Origin: Hyalella azteca
Taxonomy: Eukaryota > Arthropoda > Malacostraca > Amphipoda > Hyalellidae
Length of the DNA: 64,000 nt
Assembly (NCBI RefSeq): GCF_000764305.2
Contig: NW_025932417.1
Span: 1 to 64,000, forward strand
Reading direction: 5' to 3'
Part shown: positions 1-10,715 of the stretch, one piece after another
Layout of the letters: each line of letters begins with the position of its first letter
Numbering within the stretch: the first letter of the stretch is position 1
Position numbers and translations under genes: made by a program
Notes under the pieces: generated by a model
The model's input: only the letters and a program-made list of their open reading frames with translations
What the model was told of the DNA's origin: nothing
The model's database searches: none

Positions 1-589
1 TTGAAATTCCATGTGAAGTGAAAGCGAAAGCTGGACGGGCAGTCAAATGCCTGGAAGTTAATCAGGAAATCAATGATAATTTGCCTGGAAGGTAATCAAG
101 AAATCGAAATCACCTCTTCTTCAAAGTATTTTCGTGGAAACAAATTAGTTTATTCTCGTAACAAGGAAGAGAATGGAAAAAAGCATAAAAAATTAAAAAA
201 GGTTGCCCATGCATAATGATTAACGGTAAGAAAAGTACGAAACAAAATGAGAATTAATTAGAAAAAGTGAGGAAATTAAAATGGCTTCTAATGTGTAAAC
301 CGCAAAGATTTTAACAGTCGAGAGAATAGTTCTACAAAATAGACGACTTTTCATTTCCCCGCATTGAACACACAACTAAAATACACCAAAGTATAGATAA
401 AAATTCCTACTCAATCGTCCTCAAATGAACGTCCTTGTGAGACTTTCAGTGCATCTAGGACAGCAGGCAGCAAAGACGTCGTACGTTACTGACCAATTAC
501 TGACGTATGTTGGTGCCAAATTGACGTCGTACTTTACTGCCCGATTAACGGCGCATGTTAATGCCCGAATGAATGTTGGAAGAAATTCA
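1..589. other. AT-rich DNA, nothing recognised
   Basis: No coding exon with a convincing splice or start context, repeat array or RNA gene is visible. Short open frames near 421-820 overlap a low-complexity repeat on both strands and are not credible. Confidence 0.5.
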
Positions 590-935
590 CCGGACAAAGG
601 AAGGAACGTACCAGAAGAAGGTAGGAATGCACCGGAAGAAGGAAGGAACGTGCGTACCGGAAGAAAATAGTAATGCATCGGAAGAAGGAAGAAATGAGCC
701 GGAAAAAGGAAGGAATGCATCGGAAGAAGAAAGAAAAGTGTCGGAAGAATGAAGGAATGCACCTGAAGAAAGAAGGTATGTTCCGCAAGATGGAAATGAA
801 GGAATGAAGGAAGGACAATCAATCTTCCGCAAGAGGGAATGAATGCTACGGAAGAAGGAAGGAATGCGCCGGAAGAAGGAAGGAATGCGCCGGAAGAAGG
901 AATTAATGCACCGGAAAATGAAGGAATGCAAGGAT
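590..935. repeat. Degenerate purine-rich minisatellite
   Basis: Imperfect repeats built on ggaagaaggaaggaatgc with inserted accgg or atcgg. Almost the whole stretch is A/G on the plus strand, so open frames on both strands (Phe/Ser/Arg-rich on the minus strand) are by-products of composition. Confidence 0.75.
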
Positions 936-1499
936 AGGTTGAATTAAAGGTTTTGAGTAGTAATGTATTTAGGAATTTTAAGACTCAAGCATCAGTGTGC
1001 TTAGGACTTTTCAGAGTTGATTGGACATTGTTTGTGACATTTAAGACTCAAGTGATGTATTCACGACTTATATTTTTGGGTTTAAGGATCACTTTTACAG
1101 GTCCCATCCAGTGGCCTCGTATAACTGCAGGTACTACTGTGAAATATACTGATGCTGCACATTAGCAGCTAATATGCGCTATTAGCAGCTGAATTGATGT
1201 CACGCAGAATCACAATAAAATAATCTGTATAATCTAATGCACGATAATTGAAGATATAATATATATGAATTACAGATTAATGACAGATTCGTTCAAACCT
1301 ATATTCTCAATTTTACATAGAAGAAAGAACTCCCGTTGAACTATTTTTTCAAATTAAAAAAAATATTTTGCGTCTTTTAAATTAGATTTGTTTTTGCCAA
1401 TTGCAAAAGTAAATTTAAATTTTTGATTCACTCATTTCCTTTCTTTATTCTAATTCTTTCCAACGTTTCTCAAATCTTTTATTATTTTTCATAAAAAAA
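936..1499. other. Non-coding AT-rich stretch, nothing recognised
   Basis: The sequence from the end of the purine-rich repeat to the hairpin at 1500 shows no exon, transposon end or tandem repeat that I can support. Confidence 0.45.
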
Positions 1500-1524
1500 T
1501 TTCAGGTCCAGTCCGGACCTGAAA
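1500..1524. other. Short perfect hairpin
   Basis: TTTCAGGTCC at 1500-1509 is the exact reverse complement of 1515-1524, with a five-base loop. No T-run or gene context indicates a function. It could be a transposon end or chance. Confidence 0.5.
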
Positions 1525-1619
1525 TTATAGCCGGACACGATAGGTATCCTGGATACGCGCCCCAACAGCCCCTACATATTTGTGGCTGCATGCAGGCTTG
1601 CGCCGCACAATCCTTGCCG

Positions 1620-1829
1620 AATATAAATAAAGTTATCTGTATAAAATCCTACTTAATATAAATAAAGTTCCCTGTATAAAATCCTACTTAATATAACTAA
1701 AGTTATCTGTATTAAATCCTACTTAATCTAGATAAAGTTATCTGTATAAAGTCCTACTCAATATAAATAAAGTTATGTGCATTAAATCCTACTTCATATA
1801 AATAAAGTTATCTGTATTAAATCCTACTT
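1620..1829. repeat. 35-bp tandem repeat, six copies
   Basis: Six consecutive 35-bp units, each containing ataaagtt, ctgta and aatcctact, with a few substitutions per unit. No role visible. Confidence 0.85.
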
Positions 1830-2077
1830 AATGAGCTTGCTTTTGGCTCTTTGAGTGTACGATTGAACGACGGAATGGATAATTGAATACTACAATATAT
1901 ACGAGAGTAATACGTCAATATATATGTGAGTATGGGTAGGTATGTTATGAATATACCGTTGCTGTTTTTCTGAGGTGGCAAAACTTGACACTGATGTGCT
2001 AGGGCGAGGGAATGTCGCAAGTTTCCTTAACTTTCACGAACGCCCCTGGGCGAAACTTCGTTAAACTTTTCATCGTA

Positions 2078-2445
2078 CAGGTTCACCCAATCACTCATGT
2101 AAGAACTATATTACTTACCCCTCATGCAGGTTCACCCAATCACTCATGTAACTATTACTCACCCCTCAGGTTCACCCAATCACTCATGTACGAATTATTA
2201 CTCCCCCTCCAGGTTCACCCAATCACTCATGTAAGAACTATTACTCCCCCCTCAGGTTCACCCAATCACTCATATAAGAACTATTACTCACCCCTCAGGT
2301 TCACCCAATCACTCATGTAAGAACTATTACTCCCTCCTCAGGTTCACCCAATCACTCATGTAACTATTACTCCCCCTCCAGGTTCACCCAATCACTCATG
2401 TAAGAACTATATTACTTACCCCTCATGCAGGTTCACCCAATCACT
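2078..2445. repeat. Minisatellite of about 32-45 bp, nine to ten copies
   Basis: Each unit carries caggttcacccaatcactc followed by a variable tail (atgtaagaactattactcc or shorter). Unit length varies through small deletions. An open frame across it is a repeat artefact. Confidence 0.85.
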
Positions 2446-3500
2446 AGGTGACAGTTTTTACCCACCTCTCACCCACGTGTGAGTTTGGTCAGCCTCGCCC
2501 CGACAGTATAGCGGTCACAGTTCTGTTGTTATCTTGAGGAGCGGTGAGAAAAATTGTGCGCATTATTATCATTATTTAAAACTTGAGTATTTGAGGAAAA
2601 TCACTCAACTCTCGCTTATGTGGTCGGCCGCGAATGCACGTGCTATGCTAGAGGATCGGAAGAAAGTGGAAGGATAATTTAATTACGTGCAGTGAATGAA
2701 ATACGAACATTTCCAGATATGCTGAAATGAGTGAATATACAAAAATGAGTGCGAAGCTTCTGCATATAGGTGCTGTACGCGCAGATTTATATGTGAATAA
2801 TTTTGGATGAATAATAAATTTGCCGGATTAGTGCATTTTCTGCGACTTAATGATTCAATCTCGAAATCTTGAATTGAGGTAACGTTAATATCAATATAAA
2901 TGAATGCGAATGCATTCATCGTGAGTCCTTATATATAGTTACGACCACCGAAAGTGTGAACTTATACTGTTTATGCTTGATAACAAATAATTAAGCTCGT
3001 TCATGTAATGAACTTCTCAATTAATTGAAATTCATCTCGTTAGGCCGAGTAATTCGAAAAAATGACAAGCGAAAATTTGAGTTATTTATTCACAGTCACA
3101 CAAATGATAGACTGTCGATGATACAAATGAGAGGGAAATAGATGATGATGTCAACAACTAGGATGATATTGAAGCGAACATGATGATGCTATCATGCCAA
3201 CAACAGACAGGAATATAATATCATGTATATAAGAAAAAATGATGTCATTCGGCATCGTGACCTAGCATCATAGACATAATTTCTAACAGACATGATGTTG
3301 CTGATGCAGCGTAATGTTCCTGATGTGCCACAATGTTACTGATATGTTCTTGATAAGACATAATGTAGCTGACACGATTTAATTTTCCAGATTCAACAGT
3401 GTTACTGGTGTGACATAAGGTTGCTGGTATAACAACATTACATTGCTTGCGCATGCGGGATAAGGCGGCGAGATAAGGGGGCGAGATAAGGTTTGTCCCG
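2446..3500. other. Intergenic sequence upstream of gene 1
   Basis: No exon is recognised. The part near 3120-3440 is rich in loosely repeated gatgatg and catgatg words. The stretch leads into the candidate TATA box at 3505. Confidence 0.4.
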
Positions 3501-3504
3501 AGCA

Positions 3505-3511
3505 TATAAAG
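3505..3511 (+). promoter_or_regulatory. Candidate TATA box, gene 1
   Basis: TATAAAG lies in a GC-richer context (gagcatataaagttcggc). A start site would fall near 3535. It is the closest good TATA box upstream of the gene 1 start codon. A 5' untranslated exon and intron would have to link it to 4637, so the assignment is tentative. Confidence 0.4.
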
Positions 3512-3871
3512 TTCGGCGTGGTCTGACCAGGGATACTTACGCGCCAGAACCAGCGTCAAGACCACGCACGAAGACGAGTATAGTGAAACTAGAGACGTGT
3601 ACCAATTAAAGTACTACAAGTGTGATGTAAAATTTAAATTGTACCATTGACCTCATGAAACGCACTAATTAGTACCAAGAGGAATCATCAAGTACCAATT
3701 TGTGAAGAACTTTACACTTAACAGCACCAGTGTACCAAGTAGCCTCATTCGAGGACCACCTAAAACGTACTTAGCACCCTGCGGATCACCTGTGAAAAAG
3801 GTGAGGAAAAAACGCGCACAAATTTTTGGATTCAAGATTTTGAAAATTTATACTTCGGGAAACATGTCGGA

Positions 3872-4240
3872 TGTTGTACGTCGGGGCACGTGTTGTGGAT
3901 GTTGTACGTCGGGCACGTGTTGGGGATGTTGTACGTCGGGCCACGTGTTGTGGATGTTGCACGTCGGGCCACGTGTTGTGGATGTTGCACGTCGGTGCAC
4001 GTGTTGTGGATGTTGTACGTCGGGGCACGTGTTGTGGATGTTGTACGTCGGGCCACGTGTTGTGGATGTTATACGTCGGGGCACGTGTTGTGGATGTTGT
4101 GCGTCGGGGCACGTGTTTTGGATGTTGTAAGTCGGGGCACGTGTTGTGGATGTTGTAAGTCGGGGCACGTGTTGTGGATGTTGTACGTCGGGGCACGTGT
4201 TGTGGATGTTGTACGTCGGGCCACGTGTTGTGGATGTTAT
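3872..4240. repeat. 28-bp repeat carrying 13 CACGTG E-boxes
   Basis: The units contain gtcggggcacgtgttgtgg followed by atgttgtac. CACGTG occurs at 3887, 3914, 3942, 3970, 3998, 4026, 4054, 4082, 4110, 4138, 4166, 4194 and 4222: one step of 27, then exactly 28 bp. The hexamer survives in every unit while bases around it vary (ggggc, ggcc, ggtgc). The 28-bp period leaves long open frames in several phases on both strands; these are not genes. CACGTG is the canonical bHLH site (Clock/Cycle and Myc type); its use here is inference. Confidence 0.85.
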
Positions 4241-4636
4241 AGGTTTTAAAATTATACAATGTAGACATGGTTGCGAAAGGAGTATGAATATCTATTTGCA
4301 TTCTTCGCAGTAATCACCAAACGATTATTTACTAATATATGTTGTTCAAACCCTCATTTCCTTAACATTAATGTTGAAATGTGATCAAATGGTATCATAT
4401 ATTAAGGTAGAGCTTTTGAACAATACTGACTATGACGAGTCTATTGTTAAGGGAACAACGTATATATGTCACTAACTTCGATTATTGTTCACCCAGCAAA
4501 GACGAGTGGACAATGAGTTTCCACTCATTTATATCAGGGAGCGATTGTGCACAATCTCATCGTTGCGCTCATCTATAGTACTTACCACATTGTAGTAAAA
4601 ACATATGTAAATAAAAATATTAAATCTATGCTGCAG

Positions 4637-6928
4637 ATGTTGTTGGGCCGCTATGTGAGCATAGCACCGCTATGTTGGGTGCTCATGTCGGCCATGTTGC
4701 CATGTGCCACACATGCGCTGGTGCTGGGGGCAGCTGGAGTGCTGGGCTCCCTGGGGCTGCTGGGAGCTCTGGGTGAGTCTGCAGCTGCGTCCTGACAGCT
4801 GTACATCTGTATATTCCTTCTATAAACAGCTGTACATCTGTATATTCCTTCTATAAACAGCTGTACATCTGTATATTCCTTCTATAAACAGCTGTACATC
4901 TGTATATTCCTTCTATAAACCGATTTAAATCTGTATATTTTATCTATAATCAGCTGTAAATCTGTATGTTCCTTCTATAAACCTATTTAAATCTGCATGT
5001 TCCTTCCTTAAAACGATTTAAATCTGTATGTTCCTTCTATAAAACGATTTAAATATGTATGTTTCGTCAATAAACAGCTGTAAATCTGTATGCTCTAACA
5101 ATAAACAACTGTGCATCTGAATATTTCAGCAGCAAATAAATTTGAAGCCGCTTGCTCCACTTATAAACAGCTGTACTGGTGCAAGATCCACTCATTAACA
5201 GCTATTCTATGTTGCGCTGGAGAATGTTTTCTAACATTAGTTCTAATGCATGTTGCGCTGGAGGATGTTACCTAACATTAGTTCTAATGCATGTTGCGCT
5301 GGAGGATGTTACCTAACATTAGTTCTAATGCATGTTGCGCTGGAGGATGTTACCTAACATTAGTTCTAATGCATGTTGCGCTGGAGGATGTTACCTAACA
5401 TTAGTTCTAATGCATGTTGCGCTGGAGGATGTTACCTAACATTAGTTCTAATGCATGTTGCGCTGGAGGATGTTACCTAACATTAGTTCTAATGCATGTT
5501 GCGCTGGAGGATGTTACNCCACGGTTTATCAATGTTTGGATCCCATTTAATTTGAAACGAAAGGATCAAAAGCTAAAAAAGCTGGTGCTTAAGCCGGTAA
5601 AGGTCGATTTTCTAAAAACAGAAGTTTGGAAACGGCCATCAGATTTGGAAACTTTGAAATCAAGGAAAGACAAGCTATTGTTTGATTCAAGCTCCATGGT
5701 GAATTTGATAGTCTTATGTTGGAGATTATGATAGTCAAAGAAAAGGCCCACATGAGAAGGATGCTTAAAAATCAAAAAGGTATCATCAACATATCGGTTA
5801 CAGAAAATTGGCTTAAAATCAATTAGAACATTAGTTCTAATGATTGCATTAGAACATTAGTTCTAATTAATGCATGTTGCTCTGGAGGATGTTACCTAAC
5901 ATTAGTACTAGTTCTAATGCATGTTGCGCTGGATGATGTTATCCAACATTAGTTCTAATTCATGTTGTGCTAGCTGTTATTTTTTGACGTAAGATTCTCC
6001 TTTTGTAGGCCTGGCGATCAAGAAGAAGTATTACAACAACGACGACTATAACAACGGCAAGAACTTCCGCTACTTCAAAGGCTTCTACATCAACGCTAAT
6101 AGCGGTGGCAACCACCACAACCATGACCACTACGAGGACCATCATAACCACCATGATGGTTATGGTGATGGTGGTTACGGCGTACCATCCTACGGTGGAC
6201 ACGGTAGTTCATACGGTGGACACGGCAGTTTTTACGGTGGACACGGCAGTTCATACGGTGGACACGGCAGTTCTTATACTGGTTACGGTAATTCACACGG
6301 TGGATACGGTAGTTCACATGGTGGTTACGGTAATTCACATGGTGGATATGGCAGTTCTCATGGCGGTCATGGTAGTTCTTACGGCGGCGGTCACGGTGGC
6401 GGATACCACGGTTACCACGGTTTCGGTAACGGCTTTCACCCGTCACCGTTGTCACCCGGTACCGGCATCATCACCCCTGACGGCAGCAACACGAACTCTA
6501 TCTTCCCCAACCCCAGAACCCCATTGGGTTTCGGCGGGATCAACCCCGGTCTCGGAAACCCGCTCTACAACACTGGTATCTTGAACCCTGGCATCGGAAA
6601 CCCTGGTTTCGGGTCCACAGGGATCATCACTCCGGCTGTCGGGACCTCCGGGTTCGGGACCGTCGGTTCACCGGTCCCGATAGTCGACGCCGCATCGAAC
6701 GCTCGTCGACAAGAACCAAGTATCGGTTCAGGTACACCCCCACCCGGGGTTCTTCCCCTCGAAACTCCAGCAATTGAACCCATAAAGCTGACCTCGACCC
6801 CCACCAACGCCCACCAGGACTTCCCCCCTTTCACGCAGGACCGGCCCACCCCCCGAGAGGGGACGTTGGGGGACATCACCCCTGGGCGCGTCAGGAGGCG
6901 ACGGCAAACTCAAGTATTTTTACTTTAA
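4637..6928 (+). CDS. Gene 1: secreted Gly/Tyr/His-rich protein, two exons
   Basis: Exon 1 (4637-4772) starts at an ATG directly after a CAG acceptor-like site; an in-frame ATG also lies at 4628. It encodes a signal peptide (hydrophobic run SIAPLCWVLMSAMLPCATHA) and a Leu/Gly/Ala-rich stretch ending LGSLGLLGALG. It stops at G|gtgagt in phase 1. Exon 2 (6009-6928) follows tttgtag and joins in frame to give LGLAIKKKYYNNDDYNN. Then comes an Asn/His/Asp stretch, about 12 repeats of the GGHGSSY/GGYGNSH type, a Gly/Pro/Ile/Thr-rich tail and a basic RRRR near the C-terminus; TAA is at 6926. Composition suggests an extracellular structural protein of cuticle or egg-coat type, but I recognise no named domain. 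Exon 2 is partly duplicated downstream. Confidence 0.75.
4795..5190. repeat. 31-bp tandem repeat in gene 1 intron
   Basis: Near-perfect 31-bp units beginning acagctgtacatctgtat run from 4795 to about 4920. They continue as increasingly diverged copies (aaacgatttaaatctgtatg) to about 5190. The array begins about 20 bp after the splice donor. Confidence 0.85.
5210..5517. repeat. 41-bp tandem repeat in gene 1 intron
   Basis: About seven near-identical 41-bp units containing atgcatgttgcgctggagg and gttacctaacattagttc. The array runs to an undetermined base at 5518 and resumes, more diverged, at about 5828-5975 after a reverse-transcriptase fragment. Confidence 0.88.
5519..5826 (-). mobile_element. 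Penelope-like reverse transcriptase fragment
   Basis: Read on the minus strand, 5826 to 5519 encodes about 100 residues: NRYVDDTFLIF (catalytic YVDD box of palm motif C), then a spacer, TMELESNNSLSFLDFKVS, and a short VFRKSTFTGLSTSFFSF block. The FLDF and YRKPT-like downstream blocks are the layout of Penelope-like and related reverse transcriptases. An in-frame TGA interrupts the frame near 5563, so the copy is dead. It lies inside the 41-bp satellite, and an undetermined base marks its edge, so the junction may be an assembly join. Confidence 0.7.
5827..5975. repeat. Continuation of the 41-bp satellite
   Basis: Diverged units with ttagttctaatgcatgttg resume after the reverse-transcriptase fragment and end just before the splice acceptor of gene 1 exon 2. 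Confidence 0.75.
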
Positions 6929-6939
6929 TTTTTAATTTT

Positions 6940-7470
6940 TGTTTTTTCGAGTGAGTACCGTTTTGAAATTAAAAACGGACGTGCAAAGATATCGCAATAA
7001 TCTCCTTTTTGCATGAAAACCTGTACCTTAATCTACATTTCTACATAATTTCCGTGAATCTGGTTTTCACCAGTTTTTGTCTGATAAAATTCTGCCGCCT
7101 GACTCGTTAACCACTGCATCACAAATGTTTTGACTCCGTTATCGTCTTGAAGACGGCGACCGCCCAGGTGTTTCTTCAATCTGCAGATGTTAACATGTGC
7201 AGTGTTAAACATTTGTTGCAGTTGCATTCGAGTTACAGTGGTTAAATATTTGTGATGCAGTGGTTAACAAGACAGGCGGCAGAATTTTATCAGGAGGGTA
7301 TTCAAAAACTGGATTCACGTTATTATAAGTGCCTCAATTAATTATTCCCGGAAATTACGTGGAATAGTAGATTAAGGTACAGGCTCTCATGTAAAAATAA
7401 AATTATTGCGATATCTTAGCACATATTTTTTTTTTAATTTAAAAACGGTACTTACTGAAAAAACATGCCT
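6940..7470. mobile_element. Fold-back mariner remnant, copy 1
   Basis: Two mariner 3' ends lie in inverted orientation. The minus-strand arm (7227 to about 7045) encodes a mariner C-terminus (KKHLGGRR, WLTSQAAEFYQ, GNYVEM). The plus-strand arm (about 7249-7370) encodes the same region (MQWLTRQAAEFYQEGIQKL). The outer ends are inverted copies around gtgagtaccgttttgaaat at 6950 and its complement near 7460. No HTH or catalytic domain remains. It lies directly after the gene 1 stop codon, so it would form part of the 3' untranslated region. Confidence 0.7.
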
Positions 7471-7547
7471 AGTAGCATTTATTTTATGTTTCTTTTAATA
7501 TATTAATAAATATTTTGATGTAGCGACTTTGACTATAGAATATTTAG

Positions 7548-8077
7548 GCGGATACCACGGTTACCACGGTTTCGGTAACGCCTTTCACCCGTCACCGTTG
7601 TCACCCGGTACCGGCATCATCACCCCTGACGGCAGCAACACGAACTCTATCTTCCCCAACCCCAGAACCCCATTGGGTTTCGGCGGGATCAACCCCGGTC
7701 TCGGAAACCCGCTCTACAACACTGGTATCTTGAACCCTGGCATCGGAAACCCTGGTTTCGGGTCCACAGGGATCATCACTCCGGCTGTCGGGACCTCCGG
7801 GTTCGGGACCGTCGGTTCACCGGTCCCGATAGTCGACGCCGCATCGAACGCTCGTCGACAAGAACCAAGTATCGGTTCAGGTACACCCCCACCCGGGGTT
7901 CTTCCCCTCGAAACTCCAGCAATTGAACCCATAAAGCTGACCTCGACCCCCACCAACGCCCACCAGGACTTCCCCCCTTTCACGCAGGACCGGCCCACCC
8001 CCCGAGAGGGGACGTTGGGGGACATCACCCCTGGGCGCGTCAGGAGGCGACGGCAAACTCAAGTATTTTTACTTTAA
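7548..8077 (+). pseudogene. Duplicated last exon of gene 1, possible alternative exon
   Basis: This repeats the C-terminal 176 codons of gene 1 exon 2 almost exactly (one Gly to Ala change seen, in FGNAF) and ends at the same TAA (8075). It lacks the signal peptide and most of the Gly/His repeats. The duplication junction reads tatttag|GC GGA. This places an AG just upstream in the same phase as the true acceptor (tag|GC CTG), so splicing exon 1 to 7548 would be in frame. It could be a spliceable alternative last exon or a dead fragment. Confidence 0.55.
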
Positions 8078-8088
8078 TTTTTAATTTT

Positions 8089-8617
8089 TGTTTTTCGAGT
8101 GAGTACCGTTTTGAAATTAAAAACGGACGTGCAAAGATATCGCAATAAACTCCTTTTTACATGAAAACCTGTACCTTAATCTACATTTCTAAATAATTTC
8201 CGTGAATCTGGTTCTCACCAGTTTTTTTCTGATAAATTCTGCCGCCTGACTTGTTAACCACTGCATCACAAATGTTTTGACTTCGTTATCGTCTTGAAGA
8301 CGCTGACCGTCCAGGTGTTTCTTCAAGTGCAGTGGTTAACATGTGCAAGTTTAAACATTTGTTGCAGTTGCATTCAAGTTGCAGTGGTTAAATATTTGTG
8401 ATGCAGTGGTTAACGAGACAGGCGGCAGAATTTTATCAGGAGGTTATTCGAAAACTGGATTCACGTTATTACAAGTGCCTCAATTAATTATTCCCGGAAA
8501 TTATGTGGAAAAGTAGATTATGGTACAGGCTCTCATGTAAAAATAAAATTATTGCGATATATTTGCACGTATTTCTTTTAATTTAAAAACGGTACTTACT
8601 GAAAAAACATGCCTAGT
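8089..8617. mobile_element. Fold-back mariner remnant, copy 2
   Basis: Second copy of the inverted mariner 3'-end structure, with outer ends at about 8100 (gtgagtaccgttttgaaat) and 8610. It carries more substitutions and single-base indels than the adjoining coding duplicate. Confidence 0.65.
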
Positions 8618-8689
8618 AGCATTTATTTTATGTTTCTTTTAATATATTAATAAATATTTTGATGTAGCGACTTTGACTATAGAATATTT

Positions 8690-9060
8690 GTATTTTTCTA
8701 TATAATAATGTATCTATTCACTTAGGGAATACAAAGCAAGATTGCATGGAGGAATGTGTGATAGATGAATTGATTGATAATATATATAGAATGTTACACA
8801 TTTAGAATATATACGGTGAATACGAGAACTTAAGTTGACTAATTAGTACACCATTAATGACCTATTGACTCGTACACCATGAAAACAATAACAACTTGAA
8901 GACGCCAGTATATAATGGATATTGGCTGTTATGTTATTCACTGTGTGGCCCCGTTTACTGGACACAAACATGCACACAGCTGTGTAGTGGCTGTGTAATG
9001 TATGCCATACATTGCTAGAGGTTTTTCACGTGGTTGATTGCACATGATTGATTGTGATGT
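8690..9060. other. Intergenic AT-rich DNA, nothing recognised
   Basis: No exon, transposon end or array can be supported between the gene 1 duplication and the CAGCTG-rich repeat. Confidence 0.45.
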
Positions 9061-9067
9061 ACGTCCA

Positions 9068-9215
9068 CAGGAACAACAGCTGCTGCAGCTGCTGCTCAAC
9101 CGGCAACTGACAGCTGCAGGGCAAACAACTGCTGCAGCTGATTCTTAAATGACAACTTACAGCTGCAGGACAAACAACTGCTGCAGCTGAAACCTAAATG
9201 ACAACTACAGGGGTT
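9068..9215. repeat. CAGCTG-rich repeat, about three copies
   Basis: About three units of roughly 55 bp containing caactgctgcagctg and gacaactnacagctgcagg, with multiple CAGCTG hexamers (a bHLH-type E-box). Regulatory use is not shown. Confidence 0.6.
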
Positions 9216-9527
9216 GAGTTGCATTTATAGCAAAAAATTCAGAAACATTCGATACGAAATATTTCATGTTTAGGATTGCGAGTTTTATGTCGAGGAATAA
9301 GGTTGAATTTTAATTACCACGGGAGGGGCAAGAATTTATCACACTCAAACCAAGATCTATTAGTGGTATAGGATCAATAATGATCCAATGTGTTCATTAA
9401 TACTAATTAAGATCGTTAGTTTGTAATAATTGTAGAAATTTTGTAGCGAGCATCAATTTGCATCATTGATGACAACAATGCTGGTCGCTATCTTTTAATA
9501 GTCTAGTTCTGCTTACTTATGATCATA

Positions 9528-9718
9528 AACATCGATCATAAACATCGATCAAAACCATCAATCATTAACATCGATTAAAAACATCGATTATAAACATCGA
9601 TTATAAACATCGATCAAAACCATCAATCATTAACATCGATTATAAACATCGATTATAAACATCGATTATAAACATCGATCATAAACATCGATTATAAACA
9701 TCGACTATAAACATCGGG
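9528..9718. repeat. 12-bp repeat of ataaacatcgat type
   Basis: About 14 units of cataaacatcgat with variants (aaaccatcaatc, attaacatcgat). No coding potential. Confidence 0.85.
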
Positions 9719-10587
9719 AACATCTATTTGAATCTCATGTATTGTTTAAATCGAAACCTATTAGAGTAGAAATGGTATATCGTTGGTCATCGAGTGTATA
9801 GGTTTAATGTGTTGTGTTTTAAAGCGAAGACCCGAAACGCAAGTAATGTTATTGCTACGAAACAAAATGTAAAATGTTCAGACTATAAATTTGCGACTTA
9901 GAGTGCAAAAAGTCTTGCTGTGAACATTTTCATTCTAAAATTTTGTATTGGGGAAAACTCTCGGCCTAAATATTAGGAACATAAAATAGTTATTTTTGGG
10001 GTAGAAAGTCGACCTAAATATTTCAGATATAAAATTTTCATTTTCAGGCAAAAAATCTTACACAGCCAGTATCCGATGCTATATGGGCTAAGATTTATTT
10101 AGTTTGTGACAACTGATGGTCCAAAAATTAATCATTTAAAAACAATTTTACAATCATTTAAAAACAATTTTAATGGTATGTGTTTAATTATTATTAACTC
10201 TTAGCGTTAAATGTGTTTAGTTTAATGAACTTTTTGAATAAACTTTTTGACTTTTGTTACAAATAAACTTGTGTTTCGCTGTCCCCTGATTGATCGAAAC
10301 AGTGCACCACAAACAGTAAGAGTGCAGTAAGAAACCCAGTGCTCCGGTGGCCACTATCTGATTACTAGCTAGAGTGGACAACTAGTAATAGACTAGTGAG
10401 ACAACTAGACTAGTATAGTGGACAACATTGTACCTGAGTGTACCAATCACTCTGTACATCCGCGTACATGTATTTATGGCCCCATAAAATATGTATATTT
10501 CTATAGTAAATAGGTCAGAGAGAGCACAGCCGATTTCTCCCAGCGTTCAGATATAGCAATAACCAGTATCGCTTTATCACTTTTCGA
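9719..10587. other. Intergenic, nothing recognised
   Basis: Apart from short direct repeats (acaatcatttaaaaacaatttt near 10140; gacaactagactag near 10390) I see no exon, RNA gene or element. Confidence 0.4.
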
Positions 10588-10715
10588 AAATGTGAGAAAG
10601 TTGGATATTTTGTGTGTTATTGCGGGCACACAAAGTGCCGTGACTAAAACGGTAACCGCTGTGTAGTTTGCAGTCGAGAGTACACAGCGTCAACACATTC
10701 CTGTGTACCTGTATG
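10588..10715 (+). mobile_element. Remnant of a retroelement zinc-knuckle protein
   Basis: In one plus frame the translation gives CYCGHTKCRD, a stop, then NRCVVCSREYTASTHSC. The paired CxxC..H..C spacing resembles the nucleocapsid-like fingers in ORF1/gag of non-LTR retrotransposons. The flanks show no further recognisable protein, and the in-frame stop marks it as dead. Recognition rests on Cys/His spacing only. Confidence 0.3.

Larger units (their letters stand above)
6398..8690. repeat. Tandem duplication of gene 1 3' end (offset 1149 bp)
   Basis: 6398-7546 is repeated as 7547 to about 8690. Each copy holds the C-terminal half of exon 2, the stop codon, and a fold-back mariner remnant. 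By eye the coding halves differ at about one base in 530. The non-coding halves differ at some 25 or more positions plus indels in about 610 bases. Confidence 0.9.

Noticed and set aside
421..931. Phe/Ser-rich minus-strand frames
   Set aside because: By-product of an almost pure purine tract; overlapping frames are all open.
3702..4301. Long Cys/Val/Gly-rich and Thr/His-rich open frames on both strands
   Set aside because: They come from the 28-bp E-box repeat, which is open in several frames; there is no signal peptide, splice context or consistent frame.
6096..6584. Thr/Val-rich plus-strand and Arg/His/Asn-rich minus-strand frames over gene 1 exon 2
   Set aside because: Shadow frames of the Gly/His repeat; the frame joining exon 1 is the only one with a signal peptide and correct phase.
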